A stretch of 64,000 nucleotides of DNA from Blastocystis sp. Blastoise (taxonomy: Eukaryota; Sar; Bigyra; Opalinata; Blastocystidae): the NCBI GenBank assembly GCA_039096225.1, contig JBBPEB010000015.1:558001-622000 (forward strand), written 5' to 3'. How positions within the stretch are numbered: position 1 is the stretch's first letter; each line of letters starts with the position of its first letter. The notes under the pieces are model-generated. The model worked only from the letters and a program-made list of their open reading frames with translations, was not told where the DNA came from and searched no databases. Shown in pieces: positions 44,869 through 58,371 of the stretch. The position numbers and the translations under genes were made by a program.

Positions 44869-45547
44869 GTCTTCAATATTCAATAAAAGGCATTTTCATT
44901 ATTCAAAAAATGAGTATAAAAGGATAACAAACAAAAGAAAAGTGATATTCTTTTATTTGCTTTATAAATCCTTTATAATGATGATTCTAAATAAAAAACT
45001 ATGATGTTTCAATTTCAATAGAATCTATTGACGTAACATGAGAAGAATTAATATATTCTAAACCTACATTTTTAATGATGATGCTCTGCTTTATATCTTT
45101 ATGAACTAAAATAGTTTGCAATAATTAGAAAAAAAATATTTTTTATATTTAAGATTATTATAATTCCATTATGAGACACTTAAAATATTGAGATCGCAAT
45201 CTCATTCAATGTCACAAGAGATAATACATTTCAAACATATAGAGTGATCTTGTTTGAGACGACTGTACAAAAATTATTATATTAATTTTAAAAAAACAGA
45301 ATACTGTTGGACATCGCCTGTAATATTTCTTATAATAATGATTTACAAAGAGTTCATGTCAAATACTTCATAAAGACAAGATAACTCATCAAATTCATAA
45401 ATAAAAACAAAGTAGAATTCCATAAGATTAAGAAAAATGAAAAGTGAGTTCATAACGAACTTGAGAGATTTATAAGAAAAAAAAGAAAATATATATATAT
45501 GTATAATAAATAACGGAGATTATAGTATCATTAGTAGCTTAATATAT
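44869..45547. other. Intergenic between two minus-strand genes
   Basis: 679 bases between the transporter start and the stop of the small organelle-targeted protein. AT-rich, unremarkable; the transporter's promoter must be here. Confidence 0.5.
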
Positions 45548-45969
45548 TTAATGTTTGTTTTGAATATAATTAGCGGTTTTGACCAATCTCTCATTCTTAT
45601 AATTTTTCTTCATAATATTCATGATTTCTTCTTTTTGAGATGGTTCCTTAGCACTGTATAATAATTATCATCATTAATAAATTTAAAAAATAGAGAAATA
45701 ACAAGAATTTTGAACATAAAGATCATGTTCATAACAAATATATATATATTTTTATATATAAAAAACTTAGTACATCAAATGACTACATACTTGATAAATT
45801 CATTGAGAATAGCTAAACGTCGAGGAGGTTCAGAAGCTAATTGAAGAGGAGCAACAAAAAACTTTGAATAAATCGTATTCTCTTTAATTAAATAAGCAGA
45901 ACTTGAGGAGATTTTTGTTTTGCTTATTGTTGCAAAAGCTCTGAGAGAGAAATTGGAGACCTTGTTCAT
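45548..45969 (-). CDS. Small protein with mitochondrial-type presequence
   Basis: Two-exon gene for about 95 residues. The start at 45969 gives MNKVSNFSLRAFATISKTK, a basic, Ser/Ala-rich amphipathic leader typical of mitochondrial or hydrogenosomal import. The mature part reads FFVAPLQLASEPPRRLAILN, and after an intron NAKEPSQKEEIMNIMKKNYK and ERLVKTANYIQNKH, then TAA. It is predicted helical and charged. I do not recognise the family; small respiratory-complex or LYR-type assembly subunits have this size, but no LYR motif is present. It is divergent from the GPALPP1-like gene, 216 bp apart. Confidence 0.6.
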
Positions 45970-46185
45970 GTTAAATAATTCTTATTACAACACAAAACAG
46001 TGATTAAATAGACAAAGAAAACAAGGCAAAAAAATGACTCTTCAAAAGAAAAATGAAAAATGTTGAAATATGCTGATTTTTGAGAATTAAGAAAATATTT
46101 AGTACACGGGAATAATAAAAATAATCCCTATAAAAGATAATTAATAGTGAATATAATTTAAATAATTGAAAATAAGGATTTATCA

Positions 46186-48657
46186 ATGCCTGAAGGTCAT
46201 TCTCGTCATAGACATCATCGAGACAACAGTGTCTCTCGTGAGGATCCAATGAGTCGTTCTCATCATAGTCACGGACATCATAATCGTCATTATCATACCA
46301 AATCTTCACGCGAAACTACTTCACAAAAGGTTCTGAATGAAAATGATATGACAACAATTCGTATGGGTAAATTGATAGTTGATATGCGTAAGGATGATCA
46401 GAATAATGCAGATGAGCTTGAATCCTATATAAACGTATTAAACATTGGGATTGGTGTTGATTTGCGAAAAATTTTTAATGGAGTCGTATTAGGAGCTCTT
46501 TCTGTATAAATATATAAGTATTTAAATATTTATATATATAGATTATGTTCAATATGTTAAGTATTCAAGAACAAAATGGTACATATAAATATGATCCAAG
46601 TCGCTATAACAATGAAAGTATTTCAGATAAATTAGATAAATATTTTGAAGGTATATATTATATATATAAGATTTATATATATATCAGGATACTATATCTT
46701 CTATATTTTGTTGGTGATGATGATATTAGAAATAATGATATTTATATATTAATAATAATAATAATAATATATATATATAGAGGATGTTGAGAGTTTAGAG
46801 AAAGAAATAAATAGCCAATTATCTCAATGTTCTGCATCTTCTGTTACGAGAAGTAGCCAATCAGAATCTGTCTCAGAATCAGTTTCAGGATCGACGAATC
46901 ATCGTCATCATCGTCATCATAGTACTAGTAATCAAAACACTATTAATAACAGTACTAGTAGAAGTTCAAGTGTTCATAAAGAAATGAAAAGTATATTATG
47001 AATCTATATTATATAGTATTAGGATTAGAAATACAGTTTTTCTAATTGATTTCATCTATTTATTTTCATTATAGAAGAAGAAGAAGAAGAAGAGGTGAAG
47101 CCTGTAGTGATTGATGATATGTATACATTAAAACTAGTAAATCAAATGGAAAATGGTTCAATTGAAACTAGTCAAAAAGAAACGGGTATCTATTATTATT
47201 TAAAATATTTATGTATAATATTTTATTATGATATATAATATTAATTGATATATATTAATATTTAGAGAATCAAATAGTTTTAAATAATAATCCAATTTCA
47301 AATACAGCCAATCATATCGATAGCGATGGTATGTTATATGTTTATAATGTTTATTATTATATTTATTATGTTTATTATATTTATTATTGTATTCATTATA
47401 TTTATTATTATATAGAAGATGATGAAGACGGACCTCAGTTACCAGGTATATATATGAATATATATATTATATATATGTATATATATATATATTATATATA
47501 TATATATAGGTTTGAATACACGTTTGCCGACTCAAGAAGCTATTCAACAAGTTATGGATAAATTAGAAGAAGAAAAGAAAGTATTTTTATTACTATTGAA
47601 TTTTTTAAAATAGTTATTCTTTTTTATTATATATTATATATTCTTATCCTATTTGACTTATTCATTCTTATTCTTTATAGCCAGTATATAAAAGACCGGA
47701 ATGGATGCTTTACCCGCTAAAACCCGAAGAGCGGGCTGTAGACCCCACGAAAATAAAAGCTCATGGATTTACTACTGGAAATACATCTTCTGGAATAGTA
47801 TATATATATATATATTATCTTAAATATTTATCACTGAATATATATATATATATATTATTCTTTAATGTTTATCACCCAATATATATATATTATTCTTTAA
47901 TTTTTATCACTGAATATATATATATTATGTTTATTATGCATTCTTTCATATATATATATAGGATATGTCATGGTTTGAAACACCTAAAGCAGGAAATAAC
48001 CATTTAGGTTCTAATGGAACACAAAAAATGATTGGTCCTTCATTTGGTCCACATCCTTCTAAACCGTATATATTTATATACTATTTCCTTTATTATTTTT
48101 ATCTTATTTTTATTTATATCATTATAAGTATAAATATATATATCTATAATTAATAGGAATCCTCTTGATGAAGAAAAGAAAAAGAAAATGGAAGTATATT
48201 CTTATAATATTATAAATTATTGTTTATAATATATTCTTTTAATATTATAATTATTGTTTATAGTATATACTATAATATTCTATATACGTATATCTATTTA
48301 GGCTATATATAATAATTATGAAAATCAAAGAGGAGAGAGTTTACTTGCTATTCATCAACGAGAAGTAATTATAAAATATATTGATTATTATTTAATATAC
48401 AATAGTTCAGATAATTATAATTCTATTTATAATATTAATTATTATTATATATAGATGAAAAATAAAAAAGGACAAAAGAAAGAAAAAATTGGGCTGTATA
48501 TATGTTTATTATCTATTTCAACATATATATATATATATATAGTGCAAATATATATGATCGTGTGGGTGGTAATAAACAATTGAATCAGTTATTAGCAAGT
48601 AGTGCAGACTTCCATGATCGTTTTGGACCTGCTCAATTCTCACAAGGATCTTTATAA
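46186..48657 (+). CDS. GPALPP1: GPALPP1/DUF3752-family protein with His-rich N-terminus
   Basis: Conserved nuclear-type protein of unknown function. The start ATG 46186 gives a His/Arg/Ser-rich leader (MPEGHSRHRHHRDNSVSRED), then ELESYINVLNIGIGVDLRKI and a spliced SIMFNMLSIQEQNGTYKYDP. After a low-complexity acidic stretch the DUF3752 hallmarks appear: DGPQLPG (GPALPP-type), KRPEWMLYPLKPEERAVDPT, DMSWFETPKAG, GPSFGPHPSKP, and the C-terminal SLLAIHQREMKNKKGQKKEK with a final DFHDRFGPAQFSQGSL. Stop at 48655-48657. Introns are (TA)n-rich. The N-terminal 130 or so residues are not part of the usual family and could be a fused or separate gene, although splice phases connect. Confidence 0.7.
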
Positions 48658-48683
48658 TAGTATATTTTTCTCTATTAATATAT

Positions 48684-48780
48684 CACTACAGACAGTTTTT
48701 AACCTTTTGACAAATATGATTGGCTATCTATGATTATTAGTCCAATCAATTTGTTCAAAATGGCAAAACTGTCCGTAGTG
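48684..48780. mobile_element. MITE-like foldback sequence, 97 bp
   Basis: The two ends are imperfect inverted repeats over about 43 bp each. The left begins CACTACAGACAGTTTT and the right ends AAAACTGTCCGTAGTG; the inner arms share ACAAAT and GATTGG, around a loop of about 10 bases. It is flanked by TATAT on both sides, so the target duplication could be TA to TATAT. It lies 26 bp after the GPALPP1-like stop codon. Terminal CACTAC resembles Tc1/mariner-type MITEs, but no other clear copy is in the window. Confidence 0.65.
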
Positions 48781-48976
48781 TATATGTATTATATATCATA
48801 ATATAATAAAATATTTTTTAAACAAACCTATTTTTTATATTGAATTTTGTTTTTTATTAACCAACACATAAGAAAAATATTTACGAAAATAAATCAATAT
48901 AAAAATAATTAAATCAATTACAAAAAATAATTAAATAAAGAATAATATACAATAATTATATAATTAAACATAAAAA
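48781..48976. other. Intergenic between convergent genes
   Basis: Remaining A/T-rich 3' flank between the MITE-like repeat and the next stop codon. Nothing else seen. Confidence 0.45.
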
Positions 48977-49572
48977 TTAGATTGGTTTATAATGAATAAC
49001 AGCATTTTCAGGAATTTTATAATCATAAAAACAAATTTGAGGTTCTAATTTAATATCTCTATAATATAAATCAAAAATATTAATTAATTCACTTTCCCAT
49101 TTCCAAGACTATATAATATATACATATTAATTTTAAAAATGAATTTTCAAAAAATTAAAAAAATATATATATATACTTGTACTAATTTTGACTTGAGATG
49201 ATTCACATTTTGGAATTTTCGAATTGTAGCCATTCCAGACATAATTCCATCTGTTTCAATATAAACCTTAGTAACAGTATTATCAAAAATTCTAAGAACA
49301 AATTTATTATCATCAAAAATGCTTGATATAGGGAGGGCTTTTACGTCTTCCAAATCATAGTTCATAGCTCGTGACAAGGCCTGTCTATCGGAGGATGACA
49401 TGTTATCACATCGAGGTAAAGATCCTGGAAGAATATATGCAATCACTCTAATATCGTTTGTTTTACGACAGTCACAAACTGCTTGATAAAGATTTCTTGC
49501 TATTGTTTCGTTAGTATAATTGAAATATGAGATGAAGTTCATATCTTCATCAAAAATAGCTGTTTGTAACAT
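48977..49572 (-). CDS. Unknown conserved-looking protein, ~175 residues
   Basis: Two exons: start 49572 (MLQTAIFDEDMNFISYFNYT), a first exon of about 133 residues, then after a (TA)n-rich intron SWKWESELINIFDLYYRDIK and FYDYKIPENAVIHYKPI, TAA at 48977-48979. The first exon has IRVIAYILPGSLPRCDNMSS, VLRIFDNTVTKVYIETDG and ATIRKFQNVNHLKSKL. Composition is balanced, without low complexity, so it is a real gene, probably a compact alpha/beta domain. No signal peptide or membrane segment. I do not recognise the family. Confidence 0.65.
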
Positions 49573-50600
49573 ACTTACTTGGATTTCTTTATAAAAATAA
49601 AATATACAAACTTTCTAAAGTTATTTCGTGAGTTTTTCTAGTTATTTTGTTATTCGGTTCAAAAAAACTCTAACTAGTAAAATGAAGCTAGTGTTTAATC
49701 AATTTTACTATATATTCTTTGTTCAGTGTTCTTTGTTTGTAGAAGATGCAGCGCTTTATTTTTATTTATGAAAATGAAGAGAATTGGACGACAGAATTAT
49801 CAAGAATGACAAGAATATGTTTTTTTAACTAACTCGAAGCGCTATACTCATAATTCTCATCGTATTCTATTACATAGAAAAGTGAATACTATTAATGATT
49901 ATTTGATGAACATGAAATGTGATTTATTATATTCATATTATTTTCAAACTGGTTATCTTCTACATTGACTAGTTTATTCATCTATATAAAATCAGAAAAG
50001 GCCTTCTATTTTTTAAAATATTATGAATTTCTTGTTCCAAACTATTCAAGGAATCATCATTCTATTGTGCATAGTGTTTATTCATGTAAATAATAAAAAC
50101 TAGTCCTAAATACATCTAAAGAAAAACAAGGAATGAATTAATCTTCTTCAAAAACAGTGTCTATTATAATAATAAAATGTAATATCTAATCTATAAAAAG
50201 AAACCATAAATATTCTCATTCAATAATAATTTTTTCATCAAGATTGGACGATAATTCACAAGAATATTTGTATATTGATTGATTTATTTTTATAATCAAC
50301 TAGTGACTCTGTCTTAGATAATATCTATAGAGGCAGATTCATTTAAAAAATAACAACAAAACATTTAATAGGACATTTAGTCATTTTTTGGTCAATAGTA
50401 GTTTTTAGATCTCATACGAAGTATCGTATATAATAATCTGGCAATACAACGTATAATCTAATTCTAATAATGAAGTTTTACCTAAAAAAGAACTAACACG
50501 TGCGTATCTTTCAAAAAACCCAATAGTAACAAAAGTCTTCTTTTTGTTTTAAATAATAATTACTCTTTATATATCAATTTTTAAATACTATTCAAAGAAT
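49573..50600. other. Intergenic, divergent promoter region
   Basis: 1 kb between two divergent start codons. Non-repetitive, moderately AT-rich. No tRNA, exon or element recognised. Confidence 0.5.
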
Positions 50601-51445
50601 ATGTTAAAGGCTATTAATCGAATGACTCAAAAGGAAAAGGAACGATGCATAATCAACTTAGGTGTGTTACCTGAAAATGATTCTTCAATTGATGTATTTT
50701 TTTAGATCTTTTATTATTATTTGAATAATATAAATGTTTTAGGATACTATTACAATAACGGATAAGATGAATATTTATTTTTCAAGAAAAGGAGACGCTG
50801 TAACCACTCAATCATATTATTTGTTTTTCTAATAAAAAATAATTCATTTATATATAGTATAAGAGTTATAAGGCAAGAGATGTATGGAAAGTTATTGTCA
50901 ATGAATTCAAACCAACTAATCTTATTTTTTATTTTAAAAAGTATTTTTTTATGTATAAACAGTTAAAGCTTATAAATACTGTTATTTCTCCTTTTGCTAA
51001 TATATACTTATATATATGATAGTGGTTTACCACCATTTATGTGTAATTGTGCAAATGAAAAATCTGCCTTACTTACTGCTACTATTATTAATGGTATATG
51101 AAGTATATATATGCATTTATATTAATTTTTGTATAGATGCTTTAAGTGGTCATTTCTCATTATTAAATGATGATGAAATCACTATGTATATACAAGAATC
51201 TTTATATATTAATATATAGCTTCCATTTTATTTATTTTTTGTATTGTCATAATGTCAGCATTTACTATTATTATACTTATTATCATTATTATTATATAAT
51301 AAATATGTTAAAGGTTTAAACAAGGTCCTTGTGAGAAAGAAGGGAAACGTGTTTGGTCTCAACGTTATGCTGTTATTATGGGATATAAATTATTAATTTT
51401 TAGAAATGATTTTAATAAAATTAAATATGGTATAACAGTTGTTAC

Positions 51446-51492
<47 letters not shown>

Positions 51493-54400
51493 GATCAATA
51501 TCCGTTGAATGTTATTGATTTAATTGATGCACAAGTTTCTATTCAAAATAATAATATATTAAATATTAAAACTCATAGAACTGTATGTAATAAGACATTA
51601 AAGATCTATGAAATAACATAAATATATAATCTGCTATTTTTTTATACAAATTATCATGAATTTAATAATATATATAGTATCAATTTAAATTTGTTGATAC
51701 AGCAACAGCAACTTCTTGGTTCTCTTTATGTTCTCCTGCAAGTCTTCGTGGAATTAGGGAATATAATCGACTTTTATCTGTACATATATATATATTTAAA
51801 TATTAATCTAAATTATTAAATACAAGAGATAGAACAGTATTCTAATAAATATAATTATATTAATATAGTTTGTCGCAGAAATGAGCAAACTTACTCCTGA
51901 TGCACCCAGTGGAGCCAGTTCACTTCCTAGAATAAGTACTACACCCTCTTTTAAAGAAGTATATTATTGGATACATCTATTATGGATTATAATATATATA
52001 ATATAATATATATATTTTTATTATGTGATCTTCCAAATGTAATTATTACTACTATTATATATAGAAGTTTGTATATATATGGGGAATGAAACCAGGTGCT
52101 TCTGAAGAAGAATCCATTTTATCTCCAACAAAAGTAGAAGTATATATATCTTCTCTTTATTATATCTTCTAAATCTTTATCATAAAAATAACTAATTATA
52201 TTATATATATTTATAGTCACTTTCAACTCCTTTTTTCGATCCAGTATATATCTCTGCAGGACATAGTCATGTTGCTGTGATTGACAATCGTGGTGATGTA
52301 TATACTTTTGGAGATAATAGTGGTAATCAACTTGGATATACAACTACAAGACAACCTATGGATAGACCTCAATGTGTATATATCTATATACTTATTGAAA
52401 TGAAATATATTCTTTATTAACATAAATATATCATGTTTTCTTTTTGTATCTATAATGATAATTGTTCAAATATTTATTATTATTATGAATAATATGAATA
52501 TTATTATTATGAATAATGTGAATACTATTATTATATATCTAGTTGATCTCTCTTCGTTCTTCACCTATAAAATATATTAGTTGTGGAGGAATGAATACCT
52601 ATGCTATTTCTCAACAAGGAAGAGTATATGTATGGGGAACAGGAGAACAAGGTCAAAATGGATTGGGTGACAACTGTTTAGTTCAAAAGGAACCTGCTGA
52701 AATTGATACATTAAGAAATAAAAATATTATCTCCGTATTTAAATAAATATAGGAATATTTATTTATATTTATTCTCATCTATATTATTATTTATATTCTC
52801 TACATATCTATAATAATCGAATTAATATTTTTTTAATTAACATTTTCTTATTCTTATCTTAATACAATAATTATAATATAATTATATAGGTGAGTGCTGG
52901 TACATATCATACTGTATTTTTAGATAGTTATGGACTTTGCTATGTTACAGGAAATGGATATTATGGCCAACTAGGTCTCTCAAATAATGTAGATAAAGTA
53001 TATAAATATATATATATATATATTCATCTTGTTGAAATAGAGATATTGAATAAATTTTTCTCTTTTTGTCATGATAATATAGCACATTATGTATATATAT
53101 AGTATATTCCTGTTCCATTAAGTCTTCCATTTCCTGTATCGAAGATCTCTGCTGGAGGTACTTTCAGTCTCTTTCAGACAGCTTCAGGTTATCTATATGT
53201 TTGTGGCTATATTGGAATTCAAGAGGAAGAATTTGAGAAGAGTAAAAATATATACAATACTCCTATTCTATTCCAATTTCCTGGTGAAAAAGTAGTTTCT
53301 ATTGCTGCAGGTTATGAATACGCTTTAGTATGTTTTCATGTTTATAGAAAACAATTTTAATATTATAATTATGAATATTCTATAGGTTCTAACTGTCCCT
53401 CAGTCTACAGGAGATTATACTGATTCTAGTATATATGTTAAATACATATTGTTTATCATTTGTAAATTATATATAGAGGTTTATAGTTGGGGTACAGGAA
53501 TATGTAGAGGAAGAGGAGAAGAAGAACAATTTACAAAAGTATATTATTTGAAATGTGATATTTATATATGTTTTCTGTTTATAAATATATATTTATATTT
53601 ATATTTATATTTATATGTGTTTTCTGTTTATATATATATAACATAATATATAATAATTTCATTAAACAATTCATAGTATTATTTAGTTATTAATTATCTT
53701 AATATATAGATACCTATTCCAATTCCATCATTATCTGGAAAGTCTATAACCACTATTTCTGCTTCTCTACATCATTGTTTTGCATTCTCTTCTATTACAA
53801 ATACTCTATACGCCTGGGGTGAATGTTCTCATGGAGAATTAGGTGTTCAAGCTGCTATTAACTGTACCATCCCAACTGAAGTTTATTTAAATAAAGAAGA
53901 ATCATTAGCACTTGTATATATATACTCATTGATTTCACTAATTCTTTTTTTTACTTATCTATGAAATATATATATATATATATATATATATACTCATTAA
54001 TTTCACTAATTCTGTTTTTTTACTTATCCATGAAATCTATATATATATAACATTTTCCATTTTAGATTGCATGTGGTTCTACATTTACATTTGGTCTAAC
54101 TTGTCCTAAACAAACAGTGAATCCTCCTTCTATTTCTTCTCCTTCAACTTCTGTTTCTCCTTCAGCCTCTATATCATCACCAACATCAACTGCATCTCAT
54201 CGACCAACATCTTCTTTCCGTCCTCCAACGTTATCTAGTAAACTTAACTGTATATTATTATTATAAAAATTATTTTTTTTTACTATTCAAAAAACATGAG
54301 AAAAAAAGAATGTTTCACATACATTCTTAATTTTTTTAAAGATATCAATAACTATACTATTTATATTAATTATTTATATAGTGATTCCATCTCATATGAA

Positions 54401-55785
54401 GAAAGAATCATCAGAAATAATTCCTATGGCAACTACTTCTTCTCTTCCCTCCTCTATCCCATCTTCTATTACCATTCAATTTACTTCTCCACCTGTTGAA
54501 GAATCAAAAGCAATTGAAACAATTCATGAAGAACCTATAACTCAAGAAGAAGTTATCATTGAGAAAGAACCATTAACTCAAAAAGAATCAAGTCCAATGA
54601 ATATATCGATGTCTTCAGAGCAATCAACAGTAATATCATCTAATACTCCTGTTCTTTTACATCAATCATTCCGACTTCCTCAGCAATGTGTTACTCCTTC
54701 ATCTACTACTTTATCTACAAGATCAATTTCTGAAAATAGTGATCATTCAATTAATACTCTTTCTCAACATAATTCTCCTCCTCTTTCTCCTCTAACAAAT
54801 CCTATTTCCTCTCTTCCTGTTAATCCATTATTTGCTGAAATCAATGCTAGACGTATGCCATCACTTCGACAAACTTCAATTTCTAAAGAATCAACCATAA
54901 ATCAATCTCAAGATAATAGTGATAGCTATACTGATGGTGGAAGTGGAAGTGAAAGTGAAAATGATAATACTGAAAAGCCAACTTCTTCTCTTTCTCATCA
55001 ACTTTCTTTATCTTCAAATATTTTTGCTCAAGAATCAACTCAAGAAATATCATCTATATCTTATAAGAATACCAATTCTCTTGAAGAATTTCCTTATTCT
55101 CGTGGTTCTATACCTAGTTCATTTGCTCGTAATCCTCTTGCTGATGCTATTAAACAAGGAGCACCATTAAAGCAATTTAATCCTCTTTCTAATTCTTCTT
55201 TTATTAATCAAGATAATAATCCTATGAATACACAAACCCAACTTCAATCCTCTGAACCTTATACAAATGATGATAGTTCCTCAGGATATTCTTCTTATTC
55301 TTCTTCTGCTTCTAATTCTCCTATTCAATCACCTTATATGAACCCAATTGATCATCCATCATTTAATCCTTTATCTACTGTATCCTATTCAAACAATCAA
55401 AACAATAGTTTTGGTGATGACACTAATAATATTCCTGTATCAATAAATGATATGAGAAGTACTGTTTCAAGTGTAAAATCTCTTCAAATGTCAAATCCTG
55501 TAGCATATATCCTTTATATTCATTATGTTTTTTAGTATTATGTTTATTATATATTTAATATTAGCAGTAAATAAAATAAATATTTCTTTAATAGATATAC
55601 CTTTAGTCGCATCTGCATTTGCCAATAGAGCTAATAAAAATAATCAAGATAGTATATCTATATATACATCTAATAAATATTACTTATGAATACATATACT
55701 ATTATATTTATGTATAGATGATTCCTACCCTCCTATTCCTCCTCAAAGAAATCTTAATAATACGTTTGATGATAACGATTTCTAA
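50601..55785 (+). CDS. PH-RCC1-WH2 multidomain protein
   Basis: Start ATG 50601 (MLKAINRMTQKEKERCIINL). The first exons encode an unrecognised domain (YKSYKARDVWKVIVNEFKPT, DALSGHFSLLNDDEITM). A PH domain follows at about 51313-51880 (KRVWSQRYAVIMGYKLLIF, then FKFVDTATATSWFSLCSPA). RCC1 repeats then span 52210-54110: YISAGHSHVAVIDNRGDVYT, CGGMNTYAISQQGRVYVWGT, VSAGTYHTVFLDSYGLCYVT, EVYSWGTGICRGRGEEEQ, ISASLHHCFAFSS, LYAWGECSHGELG. The Ser/Pro/Thr-rich C-terminus contains two WH2-like actin-binding motifs, LFAEINARRMPSLRQ (about 54825) and LADAIKQGAPLKQF (about 55131). Final TAA is at 55783-55785. The protein probably links membrane phosphoinositides, a beta-propeller partner site and actin, in cytosol or cortex. 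About 20 exons, so junctions are approximate. Confidence 0.75.
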
Positions 55786-56084
55786 TTCTATTATTTATAC
55801 TCATGTTGTACTTATTCTATTTACTTTATAAATTATTTATATTTTTTTTTAAATTTTATTGTAATCCTTATATAATTCTTATGTTTTTTTTTACAAAATA
55901 TAAATTTTGCATATCTAATAAATTATGTATAATAATCAATTGTCATTCAATGTTGATGAATTTATATATAATAAAGCTGTAATAAAAAACATCGAAAAAG
56001 AAAAACAAAAGACTCTAGTGATAATAAATAGTAAAGATGATACAATATGTTAAAAAGAAATATATAATTATAATATTATATTTA

Positions 56085-57840
56085 TTATTGTTGTTGATTA
56101 TTTTCGGCTTCATCTTCATCCATCATCCAATTACCACTAGAACCTCTATTGTTGAAATCACGTTTATTCTTTACATCAGGGAATATCTCTATATATATAT
56201 AGAATAAATATAGATTATATATAGAATAAATATAGATTATATATAGAATAAACATATACCATCTAAATCACATGTTTTAATAGGTCCAAAAATACTATAA
56301 GGATCAATACCCTATATATATATATATTTGAGATAATAATAAATTATAATAATAAAAAAAATAATAAAATAAGTATAATAATAATAAAATAAGTATAATA
56401 ATAATAAATTATAATTAAAAATAAATTAATGATAATAAGTATAATAATAACAATATACACTACAAGTACGTCCATCTCCGAATTGTCTCTTTAAAAAAAG
56501 ATCTAAATAAGGTTTTTCAATCCATAGAGGTGTTTTACTATCAGCGGGAGGTGGTGGTACTTGAGGTGAAGGAGGAGCTTGAGAAATAGGAACAGGAGGA
56601 GGCAATTTAAGAGATGGAGGGAATCTAGAATTAGTGAAAGAAGGTACTTTTGGAGGAGTAAATAGAGAAGAAGGTCCTATTTTAGATATATGTTGAGGAC
56701 TTGTAGGTGTAGTATGAGTAGGAGTATTATTAGTAGTACTATTATTAATAGGAGTAGTAGCAGTAGTATGACTAAGAATAGTATTAGCAGTAGTAGTAGT
56801 AACAGGAGGAGGAAGAGGACGAGTAGGAGACATCATAATAGAAGGTTGTATACCTGTAAATACAGGAGATGAAACAGAAGAAGGTATAGGCAGAGTAGTT
56901 CCACTAACAGACTATATATATATATATAATTATATTATTTAGAAATTCTTTAAAAAGTTATATTAGCAAATTAATAATAAATCATAACTAAATTCTAAAA
57001 AAAATATAATATACAAAACAAAAAAATATTAAAAAAATGAAAAAAATATATATAATATAATATATATACAGAAGGTGATATTTTTTTCTGTTGTAAATCT
57101 TGTTCTTGTTTCATTCTTATTAATTTTTGTCGTTCTATCAATTCTTGTTTTTCGGCAACTTTTCTCTTTTCTTCTTCTTCTTTCAATTTTCTTATACGTT
57201 CAATTTCAATTCGTTTCTTTTCTTCTTCTTCCTTTAATTTTTGAATTCGTTCTTCTTCTTCTTTTTTTAATTGTGCAATTCTTCTTTCTTCTTCTTGTCT
57301 TCTTTCTTTCTCTTGTCTTTCTTGTAATAATCTTAATTTCTCTTCTTCTTGTTTAATAATAAACAAACGTTGTTCTTCTTCTTTCTTCTTTCTTTCTATT
57401 TCTATCTCTTCTAAACGACGTCTTTCATCATCTTCTTCCTTCTTCTTCTTCTCTTCCATTAATCGACGTAATTGCTCTTTCTCTTCCTTCTCTTTTTCTA
57501 ATATTCTTCTTTTCTCTTCTTCAAGAGCTTTCTGTTTATCTTCTTCTAAAGATTCCGGTTTTATTACTATATGTGCACCATCACTAGATGGATTCACATA
57601 AGTCTATATATATATAATTATATTTATTATTATATTAATTATATTATAATATATAAAAATTTAAAATATTATAATAATAATATATATCTATATATATATA
57701 TACTCCTGTAACAGCTTGATAAGCACGTTCAATTAATTCAACACGTTTACCACGACTAGGACAGTTATAACGCTTTAAAACGGAAACTAACTCCCATACT
57801 TTCATAGAATTTAACACTTTCTTTACATGATCTTCTTCTC

Positions 57841-57876
<36 letters not shown>

Positions 57877-58371
57877 AACTTATATAATTTATTATAAACC
57901 AAAAAAAAAAATATTCAATTCATAATATTTATATATATATATACTCTGAATTTGTGGGTTTCTTATAAAGAATATCATTTGCATTTGAAGGATCGTTCAT
58001 AGAAGAATCAGCTTCCTTTTCAGGCGTTTCCACAACTTCTATTTCTTCCTTTGTGTCAGAAATAGTCTAAATATATTCATCATATATTAAAAACTGATAA
58101 AAATAAAAATAAAATTTGGAAAGAAGTAAATACGCTTGGTTGTTCCTATAAAGAAAATATTGTGATAATTAAATAAATATAAAACAAAAAATACTTCTCG
58201 GATGATATTAAGCTGGTCATCTAATTTAAACACCTTTTCTTCTTGAATACAAGCTTTAAGCCATGTATCAAATGCATAATACGTATTGTCAACCTGAGTA
58301 CGGATTTCAGCATGTTTCGATTCAATTAAATTGATCATTTCTTCTACAGCAGTGCAGACTATATCCGGCAT
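56085..58371 (-). CDS. INCENP: INCENP-like chromosomal passenger protein with SAP domain
   Basis: Scaffold of the chromosomal passenger complex that binds and activates Aurora B kinase. The start at 58371 gives a helical N-terminus (MPDIVCTAVEEMINLIESKH), the region that in other INCENPs binds survivin/borealin. A SAP-like segment follows (MKVWELVSVLKRYNCPSRGK, then RVELIERAYQA). A single-exon, nearly pure Glu/Lys/Arg coiled coil or single alpha helix spans about 57080-57560. A Ser/Thr/Pro linker precedes the C-terminal IN-box: PLWIEKPYLDLFLKRQFGDG, GIDPYSIFGPIKTCDLDEIF, ending RGSSGNW. The Trp, DPxxIFG and CDLxEIF elements match the Aurora-binding IN-box. Stop at 56085-56087. The SAP domain is not usual in animal INCENP. 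Confidence 0.78.
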
